This document shows positions 44,380 to 53,229 of a stretch of DNA of 64,000 bases, piece by piece. The stretch covers positions 4,278,001-4,342,000 of the forward strand of contig NZ_CP022412.2 in the NCBI RefSeq assembly GCF_002222615.2, read 5' to 3'. Origin of the DNA: Bacteroides caccae. GTDB taxonomy: Bacteria > Bacteroidota > Bacteroidia > Bacteroidales > Bacteroidaceae. Position numbers and translations under genes: made by a program. Numbering within the stretch: position 1 is the first letter of the stretch; each line of letters begins with the position of its first letter. The notes below the pieces were generated by a model. It made no database searches and was not told the origin of the DNA. It saw only the letters and a list, made by a program, of their open reading frames with translations.

Positions 44380-45660
44380 ATGGCAAAACAATTCAAGCCC
44401 GAAACCCTGTGCGTACAGGCAGGGTGGACGCCTAAAAAGGGCGAACCACGCGTATTGCCCATCTATCAAAGTACAACTTTCAAATACGATACCAGCGAGC
44501 AAATGGCACGTCTTTTCGATTTGGAAGACAGCGGTTATTTCTATACCCGCCTGCAGAACCCGACGAATGACGCTGTGGCCGCTAAGATTGCCGCCCTCGA
44601 AGGTGGTGTGGCCGCCATGCTGACTTCCAGCGGTCAGGCTGCCAACTTCTACGCTATCTTCAATATTTGCCAGGCAGGTGACCATTTCGTTTGTTCTTCC
44701 GCTATCTATGGTGGTACTTTCAACCTGTTCGGAGTGACAATGAAAAAACTCGGTATTGAGGTTACTTTCGTCAATCCGGATGCCGGCGAAGAAGAAATTT
44801 CCGCAGCTTTCCGTCCGAATACGAAAGCATTGTTCGGTGAAACAATTTCCAATCCTTCCCTCGAAGTGCTGGATATTGAGAAGTTTGCCCGTATCGCGCA
44901 CAGCCACGGTGTCCCTTTGATTGTTGACAATACTTTCCCGACTCCGATTAACTGCCGCCCGTTCGAATGGGGAGCAGATATCGTTGTTCACTCCACTACC
45001 AAATACATGGACGGACACGCTACCAGCGTAGGCGGTTGTATCGTAGATAGCGGTAACTTCGACTGGGACGCTCATGCCGATAAATTCCCCGGACTTTGCA
45101 CGCCGGACGAATCTTATCACGGGCTGACTTACACAAAAGCTTTCGGCAAAGGTGCTTATATCACTAAAGCCACTGCACAGTTAATGCGTGACCTCGGCAG
45201 CATCCAAAGCCCCCAAAACGCATTCTTACTGAACCTGGGACTTGAAACGCTTCACTTACGCATGCCTCAACATTGCGGCAACGCACAGAAAGTCGCCGAA
45301 TATCTGTCCAAGAACGAGAAAGTAGCTTGGGTAAACTACTGCGGACTGCCGGATAATAAATATTACGCTTTAGCACAGAAATATATGCCGAACGGTTCTT
45401 GCGGAGTTATCTCCTTCGGTCTAAAAGGCGGACGTGACGTATCTATCAAGTTTATGGATTCACTGGAATTCATAGCTATCGTCACTCACGTAGCAGATGC
45501 ACGTAGCTGTGTGCTTCACCCGGCAAGCCATACTCACCGCCAGTTGTCGGACGAACAGCTTATGGAAGCAGGGGTACGCCCGGACTTGATTCGTCTGTCG
45601 GTAGGTATCGAAAATGCGGATGATATTATCGCAGATATCGAACAGGCGCTGAATGCATAA
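44380..45660 (+). CDS. metY: O-acetylhomoserine sulfhydrylase / Cys-Met metabolism PLP enzyme
   Basis: 426 aa, normal for MetY. It makes homocysteine from O-acetylhomoserine and sulfide. Motifs: N-terminal KPETLCVQAGWTPKKGEPR, YTRLQNPTNDAVAAKIAALEGG, LTSSGQAANFYAIFN, VDNTFPTPINCRPFEWGADI, and VHSTTKYMDGHATSVGG with the PLP Lys. C-terminal 'ARSCVLHPASHTHRQLSDEQ' and IRLSVGIENADDIIADIEQAL. It is followed by a terminator. No SAM riboswitch was found upstream. Confidence 0.94.
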   Translation: MAKQFKPETLCVQAGWTPKKGEPRVLPIYQSTTFKYDTSEQMARLFDLEDSGYFYTRLQNPTNDAVAAKIAALEGGVAAMLTSSGQAANFYAIFNICQAGDHFVCSSAIYGGTFNLFGVTMKKLGIEVTFVNPDAGEEEISAAFRPNTKALFGETISNPSLEVLDIEKFARIAHSHGVPLIVDNTFPTPINCRPFEWGADIVVHSTTKYMDGHATSVGGCIVDSGNFDWDAHADKFPGLCTPDESYHGLTYTKAFGKGAYITKATAQLMRDLGSIQSPQNAFLLNLGLETLHLRMPQHCGNAQKVAEYLSKNEKVAWVNYCGLPDNKYYALAQKYMPNGSCGVISFGLKGGRDVSIKFMDSLEFIAIVTHVADARSCVLHPASHTHRQLSDEQLMEAGVRPDLIRLSVGIENADDIIADIEQALNA

Positions 45661-45690
45661 AAACTGATTATTACAGTATTACATCATAAA

Positions 45691-45733
45691 GAAGAGACTG
45701 GCTCAATTCCGTTTTGAGTTCAGTCTCTTTTTA
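45691..45733 (+). terminator. Terminator of metY
   Basis: AAGAGACTG (45692-45700) / CAGTCTCTT (45721-45729), with inner CTCAA/TTGAG pairing, followed by TTTATT. Confidence 0.85.
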
Positions 45734-45793
45734 TTATCCTTACAATAAATTGCAATAAAATATGCCGTTCCAGTATGCTCTGACAAGGAAGTA

Positions 45794-45877
45794 TTCTCAC
45801 CCTTATGAGAAAAAACACTTATTACTATGAGAAAAAGTTCTCACTATGATGAGATTTTTTTCTCATCATAGTGAGAA
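45794..45877. repeat. 22-bp-phased palindrome array 2 (core TTCTCA/TGAGAA)
   Basis: 18-bp units start at 45794 (TTCTCACCCTTATGAGAA), 45816 (degenerate left half, TGAGAA kept), 45838 (TTCTCACTATGATGAGAT) and 45860 (TTCTCATCATAGTGAGAA), each separated by 4 bp: a period of exactly 22 bp. TGAGA(A/T) recurs at 45806, 45828, 45850 and 45872. The last two units are also inverse copies of each other (17-bp perfect arms, 45838-45854 and 45861-45877). Confidence 0.85.
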
Positions 45878-46143
45878 TACTTTGAGAAAAACCTTATCTC
45901 CTGTTTCGAATCTGAATCTCGGTGAAGCAGTTCGCCACTTGTTTATGATAAGTGTTACCGTTATTTCGACAAGCAGGAAATAAGTACTGCTCCGATCTAC
46001 CGAAATGATGATACAGGGAATATATTCCACCTGTATCTCTTAGATCTTTTATCCGTGTCTCCTACATGAATCTCCGAACAGAAATCGTTAAAAAACATTA
46101 TATTTCCGTATATACAAGGTCACAACTTACCTGTTTTTTTCCA

Positions 46144-46151
46144 TAATTTTG
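46144..46151 (+). promoter_or_regulatory. Probable -7 element of the efflux operon
   Basis: TAATTTTG matches TAnnTTTG. It is 30 bp before the leader ORF and 230 bp before tolC. No clear -33 TTTG. Confidence 0.5.
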
Positions 46152-46180
46152 CAAACCGAATTAGAAAAGCAAGTATCAAG

Positions 46181-46267
46181 ATGAAACTAAAGTATTATCA
46201 AATTTCCATTCGCTACGAGAACAAAATGCATGACTTCCACGGTTGGGGTGTAGCAGTGCAGATTTGA
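46181..46267 (+). CDS. 28-codon leader ORF upstream of the efflux operon
   Basis: Encodes 28 aa starting MKLKYYQISIRYENK and ending GWGVAVQI. It is rich in Tyr, Lys and aromatic residues. It starts with ATG right after an A-rich leader, as real Bacteroides genes do. A hairpin follows at 46302-46331 (ATGCCG / CGGCAT, more pairs inside). It is the only ORF in a 230-nt leader ahead of tolC, so translational attenuation is possible, but neither expression nor conservation can be seen from this sequence. Confidence 0.45.
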   Translation: MKLKYYQISIRYENKMHDFHGWGVAVQI

Positions 46268-46381
46268 TTATTTCTATAAGAACTACTCGCCACGATGCGA
46301 AATGCCGGCTTCCCTTCTTTGGAGGCGGCATGATATAGGAACATATATTTATCATTATCAACTAAATTTCTTTTTTATTTT

Positions 46382-47701
46382 ATGAGCAAAAAAAGATGGC
46401 TCATAGTACCGCTATGCGTAGTACTATGTAGTCAGGGTTCATTTGCCCAAACACTTACCAGGAAAGTTTTGGGCATTAACGAGATGTTCCGTCTGGCAGA
46501 CGAGAACAGTCAGAGTATTCAAACGTATAAAACCGAGAAGGAAGTTACCGATGAGGCTTTGAAAGCTGCCAAGTCACAACGTTTGCCGGACATCAGCGCA
46601 TCGCTCTCTTTCAGTTATTTGGGTGACGGGTATCTGTGGGACCGTGACTTCAAGAACGGGCAGAACATTCCAATGCCTCATTTTGGTAATAACTTTGCGC
46701 TGGAAGCACAACAGGTCATTTATGCAGGCGGTGCTATCAGCAGCAGTATTACTTTAGCAGAACTCAGTCAGCAAATGGCTGCGCTGGACTGGCAGAAGAA
46801 CCGGCAGGAGATACGTTTTCTTCTGACCGGCTACTACCTGGATTTATATAAGTTGAATAACCAGGTACAAGTGTTGCAGAAGAACCTCGATTTGACAGAA
46901 CAGGTGATTCGCAATATGGAAGCCCGACGCACACAAGGAACAGCTCTGAAAAATGACATCACCCGTTATGAGTTACAAAAAGAGACATTGAAACTGCAAT
47001 TAGCCAAAGTACAAGATGCATGCAAAATAATGAATCACCAACTGGTGACTACGCTGCATCTTCCTGCCGGAACGGAAATCATCCCCGACTCCACCCTACT
47101 GGACGAAGAAGTGAAGGCTCTGGCGGAAAACGACTGGCAACTACTGGCTTCGCAGAGCAATGTCGGTTTGCAGCAAGCACAACTGGCAATGAAGATGAGC
47201 GAACAGAAAGTCAAACTGGAACGCTCGGAACTTCTTCCGAAAATAGCTCTCGTAGCCGGTGAGCATCTGGACGGGCCTATCACTATTGAAGTCCCCGTGC
47301 TGGATAATAACTTCAATTACTGGTATGTAGGGGTAGGAATCAAATACAATCTTTCATCACTGTTCAAGAACAACAAGAAAGTACGCCAGGCAAAACTGAA
47401 TATGCGTAAGGCACAGGAAGAATATTCACTAGCGCAAGAACAGATAGAGAACGGCGTCCAAGCCAATTATGTCAATTTCCTGACCTCATTTACCGACCTT
47501 CGCACACAAGAGAAAAGCGTGGAGCTTGCCAATCAGAATTACGACGTAACCAGTAATCGCTATAAGAATGACCTTGCATTACTTACCGACATGCTCGATG
47601 CCAGCAACATGAAATTAAGTGCAGACCTCGGTCTGGTCAACGCACGTATCAACGTGGTTTACAGTTTCTATAAAATGAAATATATCACACATACTCTTTA
47701 A
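46382..47701 (+). CDS. TolC-family outer-membrane efflux protein
   Basis: 439 aa. Signal peptide ends near residue 21 (QGSFAQ). Two outer-membrane-efflux repeats with long helices (about 30-230 and 235-435): INEMFRLADENSQSIQTYKTEKEV, 'NRYKNDLALLTDMLDASNMK'. It forms the outer-membrane duct of a tripartite pump. It is the first gene of an operon with an HlyD/EmrA-type adaptor 41 bp downstream and an MFS pump. Confidence 0.93.
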   Translation: MSKKRWLIVPLCVVLCSQGSFAQTLTRKVLGINEMFRLADENSQSIQTYKTEKEVTDEALKAAKSQRLPDISASLSFSYLGDGYLWDRDFKNGQNIPMPHFGNNFALEAQQVIYAGGAISSSITLAELSQQMAALDWQKNRQEIRFLLTGYYLDLYKLNNQVQVLQKNLDLTEQVIRNMEARRTQGTALKNDITRYELQKETLKLQLAKVQDACKIMNHQLVTTLHLPAGTEIIPDSTLLDEEVKALAENDWQLLASQSNVGLQQAQLAMKMSEQKVKLERSELLPKIALVAGEHLDGPITIEVPVLDNNFNYWYVGVGIKYNLSSLFKNNKKVRQAKLNMRKAQEEYSLAQEQIENGVQANYVNFLTSFTDLRTQEKSVELANQNYDVTSNRYKNDLALLTDMLDASNMKLSADLGLVNARINVVYSFYKMKYITHTL

Positions 47702-47742
47702 TTGAAAATCAATTATTCATACCCTTTTAAATAGAACAGATT

Positions 47743-48777
47743 ATGATAGCTAGAAAGACTCAAAAGATTATATACAACATTCTGATTCTTTGTTTTCTCA
47801 TTGGTGGTGCCACTTATGTTTGTTCCCGGTTCATTCATTTGGGAAACATCGAATATACCGACAATGCACAGGTGAAACAACATATCACACCTATTAATAC
47901 CCGTGTACCGGGATTTATCAAGAAGATATGCTTTGAAGAATATCAGCAGGTACGAAAAGGTGATACGCTCGTTATTATTGAAGATGCGGAATTCCGTCTT
48001 CGTGTAGCACAGGCGGAAGCGGATTTGGCCAATGCCACTGCGGGACGGCAGGCAACGACCATAGGCATTGCCACTACCCAAAACAACCTGAGCGTAAGTG
48101 ACGCAAGTATTGAAGAAGTACGTGTACAAATGGAAAATGCCCAACGTGAACTGAACCGTTTTGAAAAGTTATTGCAGGAAGATGCTGTGACGAAGCAACA
48201 ATATGATAATGTGCACACAGCTTATGAAACAGCCAAAGCCCGTTACGAACAGGTATCGCGTGCCAAACAATCTACGTCTTTAGTGAAAAGCGAACAGACA
48301 CATCGCCTAGGACAGAACGAAGCAGGTGTCCGCCTGGCAAAAGCAGCTTTAGAGCTTGCCCGTCTGAATCTTTCCTATACGGTTATCATCGCCCCGTGTG
48401 ACGGTACCACAGGAAAGAAAGAGATTCTGGAGGGTCAGTTGGTTCAACCGGGACAGACCATGGTGGATATTGTAGACAGCAGCGATTTATGGGTAATCGC
48501 CAATTATCGTGAAACCCAGCTTTCCAATATCAGAGAAGGCGCAGATGTGGAAATGACAGCAGATGCAGTGCCGGGCGTCACTTTCAAAGGCATCGTCGAA
48601 TCCATTTCCGATGCTACGGGAGCGGCTTTCTCAATGATTCCGCAGGACAATGCAACCGGGAACTTTGTAAAGGTAGAACAACGAATCCCCGTCCGCATCA
48701 GCCTGAAAGGAAACAAGCCGGAAGATTTAAAACGCTTGCGTGCCGGTTTCAATGTAGAATGTGAGGTGAAATATTAA
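47743..48777 (+). CDS. HlyD/EmrA-family periplasmic adaptor
   Basis: 344 aa. N-terminal membrane anchor (about 8-28, IIYNILILCFLIGGATYVCS). Barrel-sandwich halves: EYTDNAQVKQHITPINTRVPGFIKKI and LNLSYTVIIAPCDGTTGKKEILEGQLVQPGQ. Long coiled-coil hairpin (about 85-200). Beta-barrel end: LWVIANYRETQLSNIREGADVEM. It joins the MFS pump to the TolC duct. The stop is 3 bp before the MFS start. Confidence 0.93.
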   Translation: MIARKTQKIIYNILILCFLIGGATYVCSRFIHLGNIEYTDNAQVKQHITPINTRVPGFIKKICFEEYQQVRKGDTLVIIEDAEFRLRVAQAEADLANATAGRQATTIGIATTQNNLSVSDASIEEVRVQMENAQRELNRFEKLLQEDAVTKQQYDNVHTAYETAKARYEQVSRAKQSTSLVKSEQTHRLGQNEAGVRLAKAALELARLNLSYTVIIAPCDGTTGKKEILEGQLVQPGQTMVDIVDSSDLWVIANYRETQLSNIREGADVEMTADAVPGVTFKGIVESISDATGAAFSMIPQDNATGNFVKVEQRIPVRISLKGNKPEDLKRLRAGFNVECEVKY

Positions 48778-48780
48778 CGT

Positions 48781-50391
48781 ATGGGAGCACCTGTTTTAAA
48801 TGGCCCTTTCGTGATGCCCATGTTCCGTAGCTTCGTACCGCGGAAGATACAACCGTGGATTTATCTGTTCATTGCCATTACTTTCCAACTTTCGGGCGGG
48901 GTCTATTTGGGAGCATTGAACCAGATGATCGGGGGAATGGCGTTGATGCGTGAGGATATATTGATGTGTATGTACGCCAATCTCGCAGGTATGGCTATCT
49001 ACTTCCCCTTGCTGTTCCGCATGAAGTTCCGTTTTACAAATAAGACGTTGCTCACATCGGCTGCATTGGGGGTATTGGTCTGTAACCTGATTGCTCCGCA
49101 TATTACTTTCCTTCCGCTATTGTGGTTGATATGTTTCATCGAAGGCATGTGCAAAATCCAGGGAACCTTTGAATGTATGTCCAACATTCAGTTGTGGATG
49201 ACGCCCAAACGGGATTTTACCGTTTTCTTTCCCTGGCTTCACATCGTCGTCTTGGGAAGCATCCAGTTGTCCGACCTGATAACGACTTATCTGATGTATC
49301 ATTATCACTGGACATATATGAATCTTTTCATTGCAGGATTGATGATAATAGTCCTGTTGATACAGACCATTTGCGTAAAGCATTTCCGGTTTATGCGCAA
49401 GTTTCCGTTGTTCGGCATTGACTGGCTGGGGGCAGCGTTATGGGCGGCATTGCTGGCCGAGATAGCTTTCCTCTTCAACTACGGTGACTGGTATGACTGG
49501 TGGAACAGTCCGGTTATCCGTCAGTTGTCGGTAGCTATCCTGATAACCCTGTTTTTTTGCATCTGGCGCATGCTGACTATCCGTCACCCGTTCTTAGAGC
49601 CTAAAATGTGGAGTTACCGCTACCTCTTACCTTTATTGGGACTAATCACACTAGTGGAAGCATTTCTGGCAACCGAGCATGTATTGGAAGAAGTTTTTTA
49701 TGAGGAAGTGATGAAGTATGAGGAGCTGATAAGCGTGCAATTGGCGTGGTTTGCTATTATCGGTATAGTAATCGGCTGCGTATTCTCTTATTGGTGGATG
49801 CATATCAAACACTATAATTATGTACGTCTTATCATTGTCGGTTTCTTAGGGCTTATCGGTTATCTGATAGGGTTCTATCTGACAATCTCTACTGATATTC
49901 ACATCTCACAGCTTTATCTTCCGACAATATGCCGGGGATTCGCCTATGCGGTATTAAGCGCCACCTTTATGGTCTGCCTGGAAGAAATCATGACTTTCCA
50001 ACATTTTTTCCAATCGTTAAGTGTATTCAATATGCTTCACATGGTAGTCGGCGGTGTATTGGGTTGCGCGATCTATGCACAAGGACTGGCTTATTACGTT
50101 CCTGATAACCTGGCACGCTACGGGGCGGCAATCGACCATGTATCATTCAGCAGCAGTCCGTTCAATCTCGGCCATTACATGGAAGAGTTTATCAGTCAGA
50201 TGATGGAAGTGAGCATCAAGCAGATTTATGGCTGGGTGGCTTATGCCTGTATCTTCTTATTCCTGCTGTTGCTGCTTTATGATTTCCCGGTGCGCCGTTC
50301 GTTGAAAAGCATGCCAAGCTGGAAAGAAGTGGCACGTGATGTAAAAAATACATTTTGGCGCACCACACATACACCATCCGAAAAAGAATAA
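48781..50391 (+). CDS. MFS drug-efflux transporter (EmrB/DHA2-like)
   Basis: 536 aa with about 14 predicted membrane helices, matching the DHA2 layout. N-terminal IQPWIYLFIAITFQLSGGVYLGALNQMIGG; helices recur to WVAYACIFLFLLLLLYDF at the C-terminus. DHA2 signature motif A is weak, so the substrate cannot be guessed. Together with the adaptor and TolC genes it makes a complete tripartite export system. Confidence 0.88.
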   Translation: MGAPVLNGPFVMPMFRSFVPRKIQPWIYLFIAITFQLSGGVYLGALNQMIGGMALMREDILMCMYANLAGMAIYFPLLFRMKFRFTNKTLLTSAALGVLVCNLIAPHITFLPLLWLICFIEGMCKIQGTFECMSNIQLWMTPKRDFTVFFPWLHIVVLGSIQLSDLITTYLMYHYHWTYMNLFIAGLMIIVLLIQTICVKHFRFMRKFPLFGIDWLGAALWAALLAEIAFLFNYGDWYDWWNSPVIRQLSVAILITLFFCIWRMLTIRHPFLEPKMWSYRYLLPLLGLITLVEAFLATEHVLEEVFYEEVMKYEELISVQLAWFAIIGIVIGCVFSYWWMHIKHYNYVRLIIVGFLGLIGYLIGFYLTISTDIHISQLYLPTICRGFAYAVLSATFMVCLEEIMTFQHFFQSLSVFNMLHMVVGGVLGCAIYAQGLAYYVPDNLARYGAAIDHVSFSSSPFNLGHYMEEFISQMMEVSIKQIYGWVAYACIFLFLLLLLYDFPVRRSLKSMPSWKEVARDVKNTFWRTTHTPSEKE

Positions 50392-50402
50392 GTAATAGAA
50401 TT

Positions 50403-50440
50403 AGAAGCACGGCTGTTTAAGTATCAACCGTGCTTCTTTC
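50403..50440 (+). terminator. Terminator of the efflux operon
   Basis: AGAAGCACGG (50403-50412) / CCGTGCTTCT (50428-50437), with a 15-nt loop, then TTC. Confidence 0.7.
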
Positions 50441-50600
50441 AGAAACAGGACACAATTACAGTCAAACTACATATCGACTCATTATTTTAGTCATTTTGCT
50501 ATAAAATTAATAGAAATTATCTCCGAAAGACGACAGATTCAAACTTTTATTCCTACATTTGCAGCCAAATGATAACTTATTAATAAAAAATACAGATACC

Positions 50601-52892
50601 ATGGCTAAAATAACCAAAGAAGCCGCTTTGCTCTATCACTCACAGGGCAAACCCGGTAAGATCGAGGTAGTTCCTACCAAACCTTACAGTACACAAACCG
50701 ACTTATCACTTGCATACTCTCCCGGTGTGGCAGAGCCTTGTCTTGAAATAGAGAAGAATCCGCAAGATGCGTATAAATATACAGCTAAAGGCAATCTTGT
50801 TGCCGTTATCTCCAATGGTACAGCTGTGCTCGGACTGGGTGACATAGGCGCATTGAGCGGCAAACCCGTAATGGAAGGTAAAGGACTGCTTTTCAAAATT
50901 TATGCAGGTATCGACGTGTTCGATATTGAAGTGGATGAGAAAGATCCGGAAAAATTCATTGCAGCAGTGAAAGCTATCGCTCCTACTTTCGGCGGCATCA
51001 ACCTGGAAGACATCAAAGCTCCCGAATGTTTCGAAATCGAACGCCGCCTGAAAGAAGAACTGGACATTCCCGTCATGCACGACGACCAACACGGAACGGC
51101 TATCATCTCCAGTGCCGGGCTGGTGAATGCCCTGCAAGTGGCTGGAAAGAAAATCGAAGATGTAAAAATCGTCGTGAACGGTGCAGGTGCCTCTGCCGTA
51201 TCTTGTACTAAATTATATGTATCACTGGGCGCACGTCTCGAAAACATCGTCATGCTGGACAGTAAAGGCGTAATCAGCAAGGCGCGTACCGACCTGAACG
51301 AACAGAAAAGATATTTTGCAACCGACCGCACGGATATCCATACATTGGAAGAAGCAATCAAAGGTGCAGATGTATTCCTCGGACTATCAAAAGGAAATGT
51401 GCTGAGTCAGGACATGGTGCGCAGCATGGCTCCAATGCCTATCGTATTTGCACTGGCAAACCCGACACCGGAAATCTCTTACGAAGACGCTATGGCAGCA
51501 CGCCCTGACGTATTAATGGCAACCGGACGTTCCGACTATCCGAACCAGATTAACAATGTAATCGGTTTCCCGTACATCTTCCGCGGTGCTCTGGATACGC
51601 ATGCCAAGGCGATCAACGAAGAAATGAAAATCGCCGCCGTACACGCTATTGCCAATCTGGCAAAACAGCCTGTACCCGACATCGTGAATGCAGCATACCA
51701 CGTGAACAATCTTTCTTTCGGGCCGGAATATTTCATCCCGAAACCGGTAGACCCACGCCTCATCACCGAAGTTTCCTGTGCCGTGGCAAGAGCTGCTATG
51801 GAAAGCGGAGTGGCACGTACCGATATCAAGGATTGGGACGCTTATTGCGTACACTTGCGCGAACTTATGGGATATGAATCCAAACTGACCCGCCAACTGT
51901 ATGACACCGCCCGCCGCCACCCGCAACGTGTAGTGTTTGCCGAAGGCATTCACCCGAATATGCTGAAAGCCGCCGTTGAAGCGAAAGCCGAAGGTATCTG
52001 CCATCCTATCTTATTAGGAAACGACGAAGCAATCGGCAAACTGGCGGAAGAACTCGACCTCAGCCTCGAAGGTATCGAAATCGTCAACCTCCGCCACCCG
52101 GACGAATCGGAACGCCGCGAACGTTATGCACGCATTCTGGCAGAGAAACGTTCACGCGAAGGCTTTACTTACGAAGAAGCCAACGACAAGATGTTCGAAC
52201 GCAACTATTTCGGTATGATGATGGTTGAAACTGGAGATGCCGACGCGTTTATCACGGGACTTTATACGAGATATAGCAACACGATCAAAGTTGCCAAAGA
52301 AGTAATCGGCATCCAACCGGGATTCAAACATTTCGGAACCATGCATATCCTGAACTCCAAGAAAGGCACTTACTTCCTGGCAGATACATTGATTAACCGC
52401 CACCCGGATACAAACACATTGATTGATATCGCCAAACTGTCTGACAAAACAGTCCGCTTCTTCAATCATACACCGGTCATTTCGATGTTGTCATACTCCA
52501 ACTTCGGCGCCGACACCGCAGGTAGCCCTGTCAAAGTGCACGAAGCGGTGTCATATATGCAGGAAGAATATCCCGAACTGGCTATCGACGGTGAAATGCA
52601 GGTCAACTTTGCCATGAACCGTGAGTTGCGCGACACCAAGTATCCGTTCACCCGCCTGAAAGGTAAAGATGTGAACACACTGATTTTCCCGAACTTGAGT
52701 TCTGCAAATGCCGGATACAAATTGCTGCAAGCAATGGACCCTGACACAGAATTTATCGGGCCCATCCAAATGGGATTGAACAAACCTATCCATTTCACCG
52801 ACTTCGAAAGCTCTGTTCGCGACATCGTCAATATCACCGCCGTAGCCGTGATTGATGCTATCGTAGACAAGAAGAAAAAGGAAAGCAAATGA
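50601..52892 (+). CDS. maeB: NADP-dependent malic enzyme fused to phosphotransacetylase-like domain
   Basis: 763 aa from [13 protein letters not shown] (50601). Malic enzyme domain (about 1-425): [75 protein letters not shown] (NADP site) and '[17 protein letters not shown]'. C-terminal phosphate acetyl/butyryltransferase-like domain (about 430-763), which in MaeB is regulatory and binds acetyl-CoA. It converts malate to pyruvate with NADPH. TACATTTG at 50554-50561 is the likely -7 element. The stop overlaps the start of a small membrane protein. Confidence 0.94.
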   Translation: MAKITKEAALLYHSQGKPGKIEVVPTKPYSTQTDLSLAYSPGVAEPCLEIEKNPQDAYKYTAKGNLVAVISNGTAVLGLGDIGALSGKPVMEGKGLLFKIYAGIDVFDIEVDEKDPEKFIAAVKAIAPTFGGINLEDIKAPECFEIERRLKEELDIPVMHDDQHGTAIISSAGLVNALQVAGKKIEDVKIVVNGAGASAVSCTKLYVSLGARLENIVMLDSKGVISKARTDLNEQKRYFATDRTDIHTLEEAIKGADVFLGLSKGNVLSQDMVRSMAPMPIVFALANPTPEISYEDAMAARPDVLMATGRSDYPNQINNVIGFPYIFRGALDTHAKAINEEMKIAAVHAIANLAKQPVPDIVNAAYHVNNLSFGPEYFIPKPVDPRLITEVSCAVARAAMESGVARTDIKDWDAYCVHLRELMGYESKLTRQLYDTARRHPQRVVFAEGIHPNMLKAAVEAKAEGICHPILLGNDEAIGKLAEELDLSLEGIEIVNLRHPDESERRERYARILAEKRSREGFTYEEANDKMFERNYFGMMMVETGDADAFITGLYTRYSNTIKVAKEVIGIQPGFKHFGTMHILNSKKGTYFLADTLINRHPDTNTLIDIAKLSDKTVRFFNHTPVISMLSYSNFGADTAGSPVKVHEAVSYMQEEYPELAIDGEMQVNFAMNRELRDTKYPFTRLKGKDVNTLIFPNLSSANAGYKLLQAMDPDTEFIGPIQMGLNKPIHFTDFESSVRDIVNITAVAVIDAIVDKKKKESK

Positions 52893-53065
52893 GAAGGCCG
52901 TTATCAAAATCACAAATAGTTTGTATCAGTCTACTTTGGCTGGCTCTTTGCTATTTGGTTCTTACAAAAGCCGAACGAATTGACGGAATGACAGTAGTAA
53001 TGCTTGTCATTTCGGCAGCATTAGTCTTTATTCCTGTCTATAAGTCGATCAAAAAGAATAAATAA
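52889..53065 (+). CDS. 58-residue membrane protein overlapping maeB
   Basis: 58 aa starting [20 protein letters not shown]. Two hydrophobic helices (about 10-25 and 34-50) joined by a charged loop (TKAERIDG), with a lysine-rich tail (KSIKKNK). The ATG overlaps the maeB stop as ATGA, so translation is probably coupled. A terminator follows 21 bp after the stop. Family not recognised. Confidence 0.7.
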   Translation: MRRPLSKSQIVCISLLWLALCYLVLTKAERIDGMTVVMLVISAALVFIPVYKSIKKNK

Positions 53066-53086
53066 ATATCTTTTTTTCTGCTTTTA

Positions 53087-53124
53087 ATGCGATAAAATAT
53101 CAAATTTGATGTTTTATCGCATTT
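53087..53124 (+). terminator. Terminator after maeB and the small membrane gene
   Basis: GCGATAAAA-TATCAAA (from 53089) pairs with TTTGATG-TTTTATCGC (to 53120), followed by ATTTTTC. Confidence 0.85.
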
Positions 53125-53138
53125 TTCTTTATAAAATG

Positions 53139-53169
53139 TTTGCTAGTTCAATTTTTATCTTTACTTTTG
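53139..53169 (+). promoter_or_regulatory. Promoter of gdhA
   Basis: TTTG (53139-53142) - 19 bp - TACTTTTG (53162-53169), a consensus Bacteroidota promoter, 60 bp before the gdhA start. Confidence 0.85.
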
Positions 53170-53229
53170 CAACCGCATAAGAGAAATAGATAATCGAATT
53201 TTAAACAACCAATAAAAGAAAAAAAGATT

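Larger units (their letters stand above)
45661..46381. other. Intergenic region: terminator, palindrome array, efflux leader
   Basis: 721 bp. It holds the metY terminator (45691-45733), the 22-bp-phased array (45794-45877), an unassigned AT-rich middle, a TAATTTTG -7 element (46144-46151) and a 28-codon leader ORF (46181-46267) ahead of tolC. Confidence 0.55.
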
